Source: Enterococcus_C asini_A (GTDB lineage: Bacteria; Bacillota; Bacilli; Lactobacillales; Enterococcaceae). From it: a stretch of DNA of 64,000 nucleotides. Below the pieces are notes generated by a model. That model was not told where the DNA came from, did not search any database, and worked only from the letters and a program-made list of their open reading frames with translations. Position 1 is the first letter of the stretch. Each line of letters starts with the position of its first letter. The stretch is taken from the NCBI RefSeq assembly GCF_031928785.1, contig NZ_JARQAL010000002.1. The stretch is one strand, 5' to 3'. This document shows, one piece after another, positions 49,970 to 57,989 of the stretch. The translations under genes were made by a program, and so were the position numbers.

Positions 49970-50833
49970 ATGACGACCATCCAGTGGTTCCCGGGGCATA
50001 TGAACAAGGCCAAACGGGAAGTGAGTGAAAAATTAAAATTTGTGGATATTGTTTTTGAATTGGTGGATGCCCGTTTGCCCATCTCTTCTCGTAATCCTTT
50101 ATTAGATCAAATTTTGCAGCAAAAACCCCGTTTAGTTATTTTAAATAAAACAGATTTGGCTGATCCAAAACAGACCAAATTATGGCAGAATTGGTTCCAA
50201 GATCAAGGATTTTTAACGGTGGGCATCAATGCTCATGAAAATAGTGCTACGAAACTAGTGGTAAATGCTGCCAAAGAAGTTTTAAAAGAAAAGCGGGCCA
50301 AAGATAAAGCAAGAGGGCTGAAACCTCGTAGTATTCGAGCTATGGTGGTAGGTATTCCCAATGTGGGAAAATCCACATTGATGAATCGTTTGGTAGGTAA
50401 AAAAATTGCTCAGACTGGGAATAAACCTGGTGTTACCAAGGGTCAGCAGTGGTTGAAATCAGGCAATGAATTGGAACTTTTGGATACGCCGGGGATTTTG
50501 TGGCCACGTTTTGAAGACCCGGCTGTCGGCAAAAAGTTAGCCTTAACCGGTGCCATTAAAGACCAACTCTTGCATTTAGATGATATTGCCATTTATGGCT
50601 TGGAATTTTTTTGTAAATATTATCCGGGGAAAGTAGCTCAACGCTATAAACTAGTTGATACCGCTGAGAGTTTACCACCGGCAGAGCTATTGATGGAAAT
50701 CACCGCAAAACGAGGCTATAAAGATGATTATGATCGAGGTAGTGAATTGGTAGTAGTGGAGATTCGTCAAAATAAACTAGGCCCCTTTACTTTAGACCGC
50801 TATGATGAAGGAGGCCCAATCGCTCATGAGTGA
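49970..50833 (+). CDS. rbgA: Ribosome biogenesis GTPase RbgA (YlqF)
   Basis: RbgA is a circularly permuted GTPase needed for late assembly of the 50S subunit. In the 287 residues the G4 motif NKTDLAD (near 60) precedes G1 GIPNVGKST (near 128) and G3 DTPG (near 178), the hallmark of the YlqF/YawG class. The N-terminal WFPGHMNKA is conserved. The ATG at 49,970 has GGGAGG seven bases upstream and starts at the usual MTTIQWFPGHM. The gene overlaps rnhB by eight bases. Confidence 0.97.
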   Translation: MTTIQWFPGHMNKAKREVSEKLKFVDIVFELVDARLPISSRNPLLDQILQQKPRLVILNKTDLADPKQTKLWQNWFQDQGFLTVGINAHENSATKLVVNAAKEVLKEKRAKDKARGLKPRSIRAMVVGIPNVGKSTLMNRLVGKKIAQTGNKPGVTKGQQWLKSGNELELLDTPGILWPRFEDPAVGKKLALTGAIKDQLLHLDDIAIYGLEFFCKYYPGKVAQRYKLVDTAESLPPAELLMEITAKRGYKDDYDRGSELVVVEIRQNKLGPFTLDRYDEGGPIAHE

Positions 50834-51593
50834 GGCTATTAAAGACATTAAGTTTAAGCTAGAAAATGTGCATGATGTTAAAGACGAGTACTTATTAGCT
50901 TTAGCACAAGATACTCGATTGGGTGTGCAAAAACTAGTCCAGCAAACTCAAAAGCGTCTAGCCAAAGAAGTCGCTTTGCTAGACAAATACCATGAGATGA
51001 TGGCTTTTGAGCAGCCTCTCTTAGCACAAGGTCACCGCTTTATCGCGGGCATTGACGAAGTGGGGCGTGGGCCATTAGCAGGTCCCGTGGTGGCTTGTGC
51101 GGTGATTTTATCACCGGAGCACCCCATATACGGCTTGGATGATTCAAAAAAGTTGTCTGCTAAACGTCGAGGAGAGCTCTTTACTCAGATTCAAGAAAAT
51201 GCGCTAGGAATTGGTATTGGTGTAGTTGAACCAGCTGATATTGATCGGTTAAATATCTATCAGGCTAGCCGCTTGGCAATGAAAATGGCGGTGGAAGAAT
51301 TGCCGATTCCCCCAAGTTATCTCTTATTAGATGCGATGACCATTGACTCGGACTTGCCCCAAGAAAAAATCATCAAAGGAGACGCGAAGTCGGTATCCAT
51401 TGCGGCAGCCAGTATTGTAGCCAAAGAAATGCGGGATTCACTGATGAAAGAATACCATAAACAATATCCTTATTATGGCTTTGATCAAAATGCGGGCTAT
51501 GGTACCAAGGTTCATTTGCAAGGTTTACAAGAACACGGAGTTACCGACATTCACCGTAAGTCTTTTGCGCCGGTGGCCGCTTTGTTAAATTAA
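50826..51593 (+). CDS. rnhB: Ribonuclease HII
   Basis: RNase HII cuts RNA in RNA-DNA hybrids and at single ribonucleotides in DNA. The 255 residues equal the usual Bacilli length, with an N-terminal extension (about 1-70) and the catalytic domain. Active-site residues are in GIDEVGRGPLAGPV (Asp and Glu), with further acids in LLDAMTI and the KSFAP end motif region. It overlaps rbgA; AAGGAGG lies 11 bases upstream of the ATG. The usual rbgA-rnhB pair. Confidence 0.97.
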   Translation: MSEAIKDIKFKLENVHDVKDEYLLALAQDTRLGVQKLVQQTQKRLAKEVALLDKYHEMMAFEQPLLAQGHRFIAGIDEVGRGPLAGPVVACAVILSPEHPIYGLDDSKKLSAKRRGELFTQIQENALGIGIGVVEPADIDRLNIYQASRLAMKMAVEELPIPPSYLLLDAMTIDSDLPQEKIIKGDAKSVSIAAASIVAKEMRDSLMKEYHKQYPYYGFDQNAGYGTKVHLQGLQEHGVTDIHRKSFAPVAALLN

Positions 51594-51601
51594 ATATTTT
51601 G

Positions 51602-51653
51602 CCTTCTTTTCACGAACTTTCTGATAGATTGTTCACGGAAAGAAGGTTTTTTT
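51602..51653 (+). terminator. Terminator of rnhB that covers the dprA ribosome-binding site
   Basis: A long stem (51,602-51,617 with 51,631-51,646; two mismatches) and seven T that run up to the dprA ATG. The 3' arm contains AGAAGG, the only ribosome-binding site for dprA. Confidence 0.85.
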
Positions 51654-52511
51654 ATGGAACAAGCATTATTGATGCGTTTGACATTGTGCCAAGAATTAGG
51701 CATTCAAAAAAAGTGGCAGTTATTACATTATGCTAAAAAATGTGGCAAAGAAAATTTGACTTTTCATGAATTACAACGCTTATTTGGCTATCAGCGCTTT
51801 TCGCCAAATTTGGAAAGTAGTTGGCAGTCTTTAGCCGGAGATGGTTTGGCGAAACGTCTAGGCAATCAAGATTATCTCACCATTGATTCGCCTTTGTATC
51901 CAGAGCAGTTACGTCATTTAGCTTATCCGCCACTGGCTTTGTTTTACGCCGGACGCAAGGAGCTATTACAAAAGCGGTTATTGGCCTTTGTAGGAGCCCG
52001 GGATGCTTCTAGCTATGGGCGCAAAGTAGTGGCAAAGTTTGTCCCGGAAATGGTAGCTGCAAATTATGTGATTGTTAGCGGTGTGGCAAAAGGCATTGAT
52101 AGTTGTGCCCATGAAGTGGCCATTAGCAATCAAGGGTTTACGATTGGTGTTTTAGGTAATGGCATCGATGTCTGCTATCCCGCTGAAAATCGTCGTCTTT
52201 ATGAAATCTTAGCGTCAGAGCAGCTCTTAATCAGTGAATACCCAGCTGGTGTAGGACCTAGAAAATATCATTTTCCCCAGCGAAATCGGATTATTGCCGG
52301 TCTTTGTCAAGGATTGTGTGTGGTGGAAGCCAAAGCGCGCAGTGGCTCATTGATTACCGCCCAACAAGCATTAGATGCTGGGCGGGAAGTTTTTGCGGTA
52401 CCGGGAGATGTATTATCCGGTCGCCAAGATGGGTGCCACAGCTTAATTCAAGATGGAGCCAAGTGCGTGTTTCGGGTTCAAGATTTGCTGGAAGAATTGC
52501 CGGAATTTTAG
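51654..52511 (+). CDS. dprA: DNA-processing protein DprA
   Basis: DprA loads RecA onto incoming single-stranded DNA in natural transformation. The protein has 285 residues, with an N-terminal domain and a Rossmann-like domain (about 75-280). Conserved stretches are GARDASSYG, SGVAKGID, GNGIDVCYP and PQRNRIIAGL, the last one in the DNA-binding pocket. Start ATG lies directly after the terminator T run with AGAAGG seven bases upstream. Enterococci carry dprA though most are not known to be naturally competent. Confidence 0.95.
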   Translation: MEQALLMRLTLCQELGIQKKWQLLHYAKKCGKENLTFHELQRLFGYQRFSPNLESSWQSLAGDGLAKRLGNQDYLTIDSPLYPEQLRHLAYPPLALFYAGRKELLQKRLLAFVGARDASSYGRKVVAKFVPEMVAANYVIVSGVAKGIDSCAHEVAISNQGFTIGVLGNGIDVCYPAENRRLYEILASEQLLISEYPAGVGPRKYHFPQRNRIIAGLCQGLCVVEAKARSGSLITAQQALDAGREVFAVPGDVLSGRQDGCHSLIQDGAKCVFRVQDLLEELPEF

Positions 52512-52529
52512 AAATTTATTCGACCTTCC

Positions 52530-52558
52530 TTGACAAAGTATTTTTGAATCGCTATAGT
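52530..52558 (+). promoter_or_regulatory. Consensus promoter of topA
   Basis: Perfect TTGACA at 52,530, a 17-base spacer and TATAGT at 52,553, giving a leader of about 65 bases. Confidence 0.85.
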
Positions 52559-52629
52559 TAGCTACGATTATTGGTTCATGAAAATTGCCCATACTATAGT
52601 AGGAATAGGAAGGAGCCATTCATTTTTTT

Positions 52630-54708
52630 ATGGCATATAAATATTTAGTAATTGTAGAGTCTCCCGCAAAAGCGAAGACGATTGAGAAATACCTTGGCCG
52701 CAATTATAAAGTGGTGGCCAGTGTTGGTCATATTCGGGACTTGCCGAAAAGTAAAATGGGGATTGATACGGAAAATAACTACGAACCGCATTATATCTCC
52801 ATTCGTGGGAAAGGAGACGTTATTAAAAGTCTCCGCAGCGCTGCGAAAAAAGCACAAAAAGTTTATCTCGCAAGTGACCCGGATAGAGAAGGGGAAGCCA
52901 TTGCTTGGCATTTGGCTCATTTATTAAACTTGGATTTAGCCGATAAAAATCGAGTGGTCTTTAATGAAATCACCAAAGATGCAGTGAAAGCAGCTTTTAA
53001 AGAACCTCGGAGTATCGATTTAGACTTAGTCGATGCCCAACAAGCCCGGCGAATTTTGGATCGTCTAGTAGGATATTCCATCAGTCCAATCCTTTGGCGC
53101 AAAGTCAAAAAAGGCTTAAGTGCCGGACGTGTCCAATCCATTGCAGTGAAGATGATTATTGACCGGGAAAAAGAAATCCGGGCGTTTATTCCTGAAGAAT
53201 ACTGGAGCATTGACGGGAACTTTAAGAAAAAGACGAAGAAATTTAAGGCGAACTTCTGGGGCTTAGATGGCAAAAAGAAAAAATTGCCTCACGGGGAAAG
53301 CATTAAAGAAATTACTGACCGTTTGACGACTAAAGACTTTGATGTGACCAAAGTCGAAAAGAAAGAACGGAAACGTAACCCGGCACCGCCATTTACCACT
53401 TCTAGTTTGCAACAAGAAGCAGCGCGAAAAATCAATTTCCGGACGCGGAAAACCATGATGGTAGCCCAACAGCTTTATGAAGGGATTGCATTGGGCAAAC
53501 AAGGCACGGTGGGTTTAATCACTTATATGCGGACGGACTCGAAACGAATTGCCGATTCTGCCAAAGCAGAAGCCGCAGATTTTATTACCGAAACCTATGG
53601 AGCGGAATTTTCCGCCCATGGCAAGGTCAAAGTCAAAAATGCCCAAGGAGCTCAAGATGCCCATGAAGCGGTGCGGCCAACAAGTATTTTGCGCACACCG
53701 GATGCTGTGAAGCAATACTTGGATAAAGATCAATTAAAACTTTATACTTTAATTTGGTCACGCTTTGTAGCCAGTCAAATGACGCCAGCTATTTTAGATA
53801 CCATGAAAGTCACTCTGGAACAAAACGGAGTCACTTTTATCGCCAATGGTTCAAAAGTTAAATTTAAAGGTTTTATGTCTGTCTATATTGAAGGTACTGA
53901 CGATGGCAAAGAAGAAAAAGAAAATCTATTGCCAGAGTTAGTCGTAGGCGATGTGGTGCAGTCGGTTTCTATTGAACCAAAACAACACTTTACTCAGCCA
54001 CCAGCTCGTTATTCTGAAGCCACGTTAATTCGAACTTTGGAAGAAAAAGGTGTTGGGCGACCTTCCACCTATGCACCAACCTTAGAGACCATTCAACGGC
54101 GTTATTATGTGAAGTTGCAACAAAAACGCTTTGAACCTACCGAACTGGGGGAAATCGTCAACACGATTATGGAAGACTTCTTCCCTCAAGTAATTAATAC
54201 GAGCTTTACTGCGGAAATGGAAACCGACTTGGATAAAGTTGGTGCTGGTCAAGAAGACTGGGTGGCAGTAGTCGATCGGTTCTATCGCCCATTTGAAAAA
54301 GAATTGACGGAAGCCGAAGAAAAAATCGAAAAGATCCAAATTAAAGACGAACCAGCGGGCTTTGATTGTGAACTATGTGGTCATCCGATGGTGATTAAAT
54401 TAGGCCGTTTCGGTAAATTCTACGCTTGTAGCAATTTCCCAGAGTGCCGTAATACCAAACCAATCGTCAAAGAGATCGGTGTAACGTGTCCGGTTTGTCA
54501 TGAAGGGCAAGTCATTGAACGGAAATCCAAGAAAAATCGGATTTTCTACGGTTGTTCCCGTTACCCAGATTGTGATTTCACTTCTTGGGATAAACCAGTG
54601 GGGCGGGATTGTCCGAAATGTGGCAAATATCTAGTAGAAAAGAAAGTCAAAGGCGGCAAGCAAGTAGTCTGTGTGAATGGAGACTACGAGGAAGCAGTTC
54701 AAAAATAA
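52630..54708 (+). CDS. topA: DNA topoisomerase I
   Basis: TopA relaxes negative supercoils. The 692 residues have a TOPRIM domain (IVESPAKAKTIEKYLG; SDPDREGEAIAWH with the acidic metal site), the active-site Tyr299 in ITYMRTDS, and three C-terminal zinc-ribbon motifs with paired Cys (near 575-690: CELCGHP, CPVCHEG, CPKCGKY). AAGGAG lies 14 bases upstream of the ATG, wider than usual, but the N-terminus matches the family exactly. It has its own promoter. Confidence 0.97.
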   Translation: MAYKYLVIVESPAKAKTIEKYLGRNYKVVASVGHIRDLPKSKMGIDTENNYEPHYISIRGKGDVIKSLRSAAKKAQKVYLASDPDREGEAIAWHLAHLLNLDLADKNRVVFNEITKDAVKAAFKEPRSIDLDLVDAQQARRILDRLVGYSISPILWRKVKKGLSAGRVQSIAVKMIIDREKEIRAFIPEEYWSIDGNFKKKTKKFKANFWGLDGKKKKLPHGESIKEITDRLTTKDFDVTKVEKKERKRNPAPPFTTSSLQQEAARKINFRTRKTMMVAQQLYEGIALGKQGTVGLITYMRTDSKRIADSAKAEAADFITETYGAEFSAHGKVKVKNAQGAQDAHEAVRPTSILRTPDAVKQYLDKDQLKLYTLIWSRFVASQMTPAILDTMKVTLEQNGVTFIANGSKVKFKGFMSVYIEGTDDGKEEKENLLPELVVGDVVQSVSIEPKQHFTQPPARYSEATLIRTLEEKGVGRPSTYAPTLETIQRRYYVKLQQKRFEPTELGEIVNTIMEDFFPQVINTSFTAEMETDLDKVGAGQEDWVAVVDRFYRPFEKELTEAEEKIEKIQIKDEPAGFDCELCGHPMVIKLGRFGKFYACSNFPECRNTKPIVKEIGVTCPVCHEGQVIERKSKKNRIFYGCSRYPDCDFTSWDKPVGRDCPKCGKYLVEKKVKGGKQVVCVNGDYEEAVQK

Positions 54709-54710
54709 AA

Positions 54711-54740
54711 GGAAAGCTGTCCAGATACGGGCAGCTTTTC
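54711..54740 (+). terminator. Hairpin after topA
   Basis: A stem of GAAAGCTG (54,712) with CAGCTTTTC (54,732), with CC/GG inner pairs. The T run is short, so read-through into trmFO is likely. Confidence 0.5.
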
Positions 54741-54771
54741 CACCTTATCAATAGAAGAAAAGAGGAATTTC

Positions 54772-56070
54772 ATGAGTCAATCAGTCAACGTAATCGGTGC
54801 CGGATTAGCCGGTAGTGAAGCCGCTTGGCAAATCGCCCAAGCCGGGGTAGCGGTGAATTTATATGAGATGCGTCCGGTGAAATCTACTGAAGCCCACCAT
54901 ACGGATCATTTTGCGGAATTAGTTTGTTCTAACTCTTTGCGAGGAAACAGTTTAGCCAACGCTGTGGGAGTCTTAAAAGAAGAGATGCGCCGCTTGAATT
55001 CAGTGGTGATTACTTCAGCCGATGAAACAGCAGTCCCTGCTGGAGGCGCATTGGCGGTGGATCGGGATCGTTTTTCTGCTTTAATCACAAAAAAAGTCAA
55101 AGAGCATCCATTGGTAACGGTGATTCATGAAGAAGTTACTGCGATTCCAGAAGGGATTACGGTAATTGCTTCCGGTCCTTTAACCAGTTCTGCTTTGGCC
55201 CAGGCGATTCAAGAATTCAATGGATCAGAAGGATTTTATTTTTACGATGCTGCAGCACCGATTATCGAAAAAAGTTCCATTGATATGGATAAGGTTTACT
55301 TGAAATCCCGTTACGACAAAGGAGAAGCTGCTTACTTAAACTGTCCAATGAACAAAGAGGAGTTTGAAGCCTTTCGTGAGGCACTACTAACTGCTGAAGT
55401 TGCGCCATTAAAAGAATTCGAAAAAGAAAAATACTTTGAAGGTTGTATGCCCATTGAAGTCATGGCAGCAAGAGGCCCTAAAACGATGCTCTTTGGTCCG
55501 ATGAAGCCAGTAGGACTAGAAGATCCGAAAACAGACAAACGTCCTTACGCGGTGATTCAATTACGCCAAGACAATGCGGCCGCTTCTTTATACAATATTG
55601 TCGGATTCCAAACTCATTTAAAATGGGGGGAACAAAAACGGGTTTTCCAAATGATTCCCGGCTTGGAAAACGCCGAGTTTGTCCGGTATGGTGTGATGCA
55701 CCGCAACAGCTTTATGAATTCTCCAGAGTTATTGGAACAAACTTATGCTTCAAAAAAACGGAGTGATGTATTCTTTGCTGGTCAAATGACCGGTGTAGAA
55801 GGCTATGTGGAAAGCGCGGCTAGTGGTTTAGTAGCTGGGCTAAATGCGGCTAAATTAGCAAAAGCCGAAGCACCGATTACTTTCCCTAAAGAAACGGTCA
55901 TCGGCAGTATGGCGTATTACATCACCCACGCAGCAGGAAAACATTTCCAACCGATGAATGCGAACTTTGGTTTGTTGCCTGAGTTACCAGAACGGATTAA
56001 AGACAAAAAAACGCGCTATGAAACGTTAGCCAATCGGGCATTGGCAGCTTTAGCTGAAACAAAATACTAG
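54772..56070 (+). CDS. trmFO: TrmFO, folate-dependent tRNA U54 methyltransferase
   Basis: TrmFO makes ribothymidine 54 in tRNA from methylene-tetrahydrofolate and FADH2. The protein has 432 residues. The N-terminal FAD-binding GAGLAGSEAAW, the CSNSLRGN and MRPVKSTEAHHT segments, and YVESAASGL near the C-terminal fit the GidA-like family. It follows topA with a 63-base gap that holds a weak hairpin, the order seen in many Bacilli (topA-trmFO-xerC-hslVU-codY). Confidence 0.97.
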   Translation: MSQSVNVIGAGLAGSEAAWQIAQAGVAVNLYEMRPVKSTEAHHTDHFAELVCSNSLRGNSLANAVGVLKEEMRRLNSVVITSADETAVPAGGALAVDRDRFSALITKKVKEHPLVTVIHEEVTAIPEGITVIASGPLTSSALAQAIQEFNGSEGFYFYDAAAPIIEKSSIDMDKVYLKSRYDKGEAAYLNCPMNKEEFEAFREALLTAEVAPLKEFEKEKYFEGCMPIEVMAARGPKTMLFGPMKPVGLEDPKTDKRPYAVIQLRQDNAAASLYNIVGFQTHLKWGEQKRVFQMIPGLENAEFVRYGVMHRNSFMNSPELLEQTYASKKRSDVFFAGQMTGVEGYVESAASGLVAGLNAAKLAKAEAPITFPKETVIGSMAYYITHAAGKHFQPMNANFGLLPELPERIKDKKTRYETLANRALAALAETKY

Positions 56071-56075
56071 TCTAC

Positions 56076-56108
56076 AAAAGGGGCGAGTTTCATTCTCGTC
56101 CCTTTTTT
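56076..56108 (+). terminator. Terminator of trmFO
   Basis: A 12-bp stem with one G-T pair (56,076-56,087 with 56,095-56,106) and six T. Confidence 0.9.
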
Positions 56109-56275
56109 GTGTGGTCTTGAGCTAAGTCTGGCAGAAAAGACCGGCCAATTAGTGGCAGTAAAGGGATTTTTGACGAATAAGAAAGGAGCGATTTTTAAGG
56201 TAAAGTCGAAATAGTAAGAATTGTTAAAAAAACGAAAACAATTTAGCTTTTTTTTAACAAAAATAAGACAAGTCG
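56109..56275. other. AT-rich region, nothing recognised
   Basis: About 165 bases between the trmFO terminator and the next promoter, with homopolymer A and T stretches and no ORF or strong hairpin. Confidence 0.4.
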
Positions 56276-56284
56276 TGATATAGT
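56276..56284 (+). promoter_or_regulatory. Extended -10 of the intergenic transcript before xerC
   Basis: TGA then TATAGT, with a TTAACA -35-like box at 56,254 but a 19-base spacer. Confidence 0.45.
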
Positions 56285-56290
56285 GTTACA

Positions 56291-56368
56291 GGCGCTAAAA
56301 TCCTGGCATGCAGATGATAGAAATAAGCCCCGGTTTCACTGGAAAGAAGAACTTCCAGTGTCTTTTTT
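56291..56368 (+). ncRNA. Putative small RNA between trmFO and xerC
   Basis: Between the TATAGT promoter and a perfect 8-bp terminator (56,337-56,344 with 56,353-56,360, then T) lie about 78 bases with no start codon in a useful frame. It would give one short transcript. I do not recognise a known RNA class; a transcription-attenuating leader for xerC is the alternative. Confidence 0.35.
56337..56368 (+). terminator. Terminator of the putative small RNA
   Basis: A perfect CACTGGAA/TTCCAGTG stem with an 8-base loop, then TCTTTTTT. Confidence 0.85.
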
Positions 56369-56420
56369 CGGCAAAATAGGGAGAATTTTGGGAATTGTGA
56401 ACGAACTTTGAAATATTAGG

Positions 56421-56435
56421 TAAATTCTGACAATT
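56421..56435 (+). promoter_or_regulatory. Candidate CodY box upstream of xerC-hslVU-codY
   Basis: A 15-base site matches the CodY consensus AATTTTCWGAAAATT at 11 positions, directly upstream of the -35 at 56,439. A second, weaker match (10 of 15) lies near 56,385. Autoregulation is inferred. Confidence 0.35.
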
Positions 56436-56438
56436 AAA

Positions 56439-56467
56439 TTGTTTTTTTTAATTTGTTATGTTACAGT
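56439..56467 (+). promoter_or_regulatory. Promoter of xerC-hslV-hslU-codY
   Basis: TTGTTT at 56,439, a 17-base spacer and an extended -10 (TGT then TACAGT at 56,462), 33 bases before the ATG. Confidence 0.55.
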
Positions 56468-56500
56468 ATTCTCGTGCCAGAAAGAGGTGGACTTTCGACC

Positions 56501-57385
56501 ATGAATTGGCCCAGTGAATTTTATCGTTATTTAGAGGTTGAAAGGGGATACTCAAAAAAAACAATCGAAGCTTATTCTCGGGATTTTCATGATTTTCAAG
56601 TGTTTTTAAATGATTCAGGAAACCCGGATTATTTGAAAGTAGATCATCGAGATGTGCGGGTTTACTTGGCTTATTTAAATGACCAAGCTTATAGTCGCAA
56701 TACTATCAGCCGTAAAATCGCCAGTTTGAGGTCTTTTTACCAGTATTTACTCCGTGAAGAAGTAATTGAGGAAAATCCTTTTACCTATGTTCACTTAAAG
56801 AAAAAAAATGCAAAACTTCCGCGTTTTTTTTACGAAAAGGAAATGCAGGCCTTATTTGATGCGGTATCAGGCAATACGCCCTTAGATTTGCGCAATCGCA
56901 GTCTTTTAGAGGTATTGTATGGTTCTGGCTTGCGGGTTAGTGAGTGTGCCAATTTAAAGCGATCTGACATCGACTGGTCAGGTGAAGTTCTTTTGGTTTT
57001 AGGTAAGGGGAATAAAGAACGCTATGCTCCTTTTAGTTACCATGCCAAAGAAGCCTTAAAGGAGTATTTGGAAGTGGGGCGTCCTAAATTAATGAAGAAA
57101 ACGGATCACGACTATGTTTTTGTAAACAGTCGCGGTGGCGCATTGACCTCTCGGGGAGTGGAATACATCCTTGATCAAGTGATAAAAAAAAGCAGTTTGG
57201 ACAGCCAGATTCACCCCCATATGCTGCGGCACACCTTTGCGACCCATTTATTAAACAACGGCGCAGATATGCGTACCGTGCAAGAGCTTTTGGGTCATGT
57301 GAATCTTTCTTCTACTCAGATTTATACCCACGTTACCAAAGAAAGCTTACAAAAAAATTATCGTCACTTTCATCCTCGAGCGTAA
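56501..57385 (+). CDS. xerC: Tyrosine recombinase XerC
   Basis: XerC resolves chromosome dimers with XerD at the dif site. The 294 residues have an N-terminal SAM-like core-binding domain (to about 95) and a C-terminal catalytic domain. The catalytic Arg is in YGSGLRVSE, His-x-x-Arg in HMLRHTFATH, and the nucleophile Tyr is in IYTHVTKE. The position in front of hslVU-codY distinguishes it from xerD. ATG 56,501 is used because AGAGGTGG lies upstream and the length fits. Confidence 0.95.
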   Translation: MNWPSEFYRYLEVERGYSKKTIEAYSRDFHDFQVFLNDSGNPDYLKVDHRDVRVYLAYLNDQAYSRNTISRKIASLRSFYQYLLREEVIEENPFTYVHLKKKNAKLPRFFYEKEMQALFDAVSGNTPLDLRNRSLLEVLYGSGLRVSECANLKRSDIDWSGEVLLVLGKGNKERYAPFSYHAKEALKEYLEVGRPKLMKKTDHDYVFVNSRGGALTSRGVEYILDQVIKKSSLDSQIHPHMLRHTFATHLLNNGADMRTVQELLGHVNLSSTQIYTHVTKESLQKNYRHFHPRA

Positions 57386-57432
57386 TCTTACGCAAGGATT
57401 GGTTTTTATTTAGAAAATGGAGGCAGTTACGT

Positions 57433-57978
57433 ATGGAATCACAATTTCATTCCACCACGATTTGTGCGGTGGAAAAAGATGGACACTTTGCTATGGCAGG
57501 AGATGGCCAAGTTACCATGGGAGAATCCGTGGTTATGAAGGGCACTGCTCGTAAAGTTCGCCGCATTTACAACGGGGAAGTAGTAGTGGGCTTTGCTGGA
57601 AGTGTGGCCGATGCTTTCACGTTAGAAGAAAAATTTGAAGGCAAATTAAATGAATACAATGGCAATTTGCAACGGGCAGCCGTGGAATTAGCCCAAGAAT
57701 GGCGCACGCAGCAATCCATGCAAAAGCTTGAAGCTATGTTAATCGTAATGAATGACAAGGAAATGTTACTAGTTTCCGGAACTGGAGAAGTCATTACCCC
57801 TGATGATGGGATCTTGGCTATTGGCTCCGGTGGGAATTATGCATTAGCTGCAGCTCGCTCCATGAAGCAATATGGAGGGGACTTGTCTGCTAAAGAAATT
57901 GCGGAAAACTCCTTGAACATCGCAGCAGATATTTGTGTCTTCACGAATCATAATATCATCGTGGAAGAAACCAAGTAA
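57433..57978 (+). CDS. hslV: HslV (ClpQ) protease subunit
   Basis: The peptidase ring of the HslUV protease. The 181 residues include the T1 family segments STTICAVEKDG, MAGDGQVTMG and the GSGGNYALAAAR motif. The Thr nucleophile lies after a short N-terminal stretch (MESQFHS before TTI), as in Bacillus CodW, rather than directly after Met as in enterobacterial HslV. GGAGG upstream of the ATG; hslU starts 11 bases after the stop. Confidence 0.97.
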   Translation: MESQFHSTTICAVEKDGHFAMAGDGQVTMGESVVMKGTARKVRRIYNGEVVVGFAGSVADAFTLEEKFEGKLNEYNGNLQRAAVELAQEWRTQQSMQKLEAMLIVMNDKEMLLVSGTGEVITPDDGILAIGSGGNYALAAARSMKQYGGDLSAKEIAENSLNIAADICVFTNHNIIVEETK

Positions 57979-57989
57979 GGAGAGTTACT

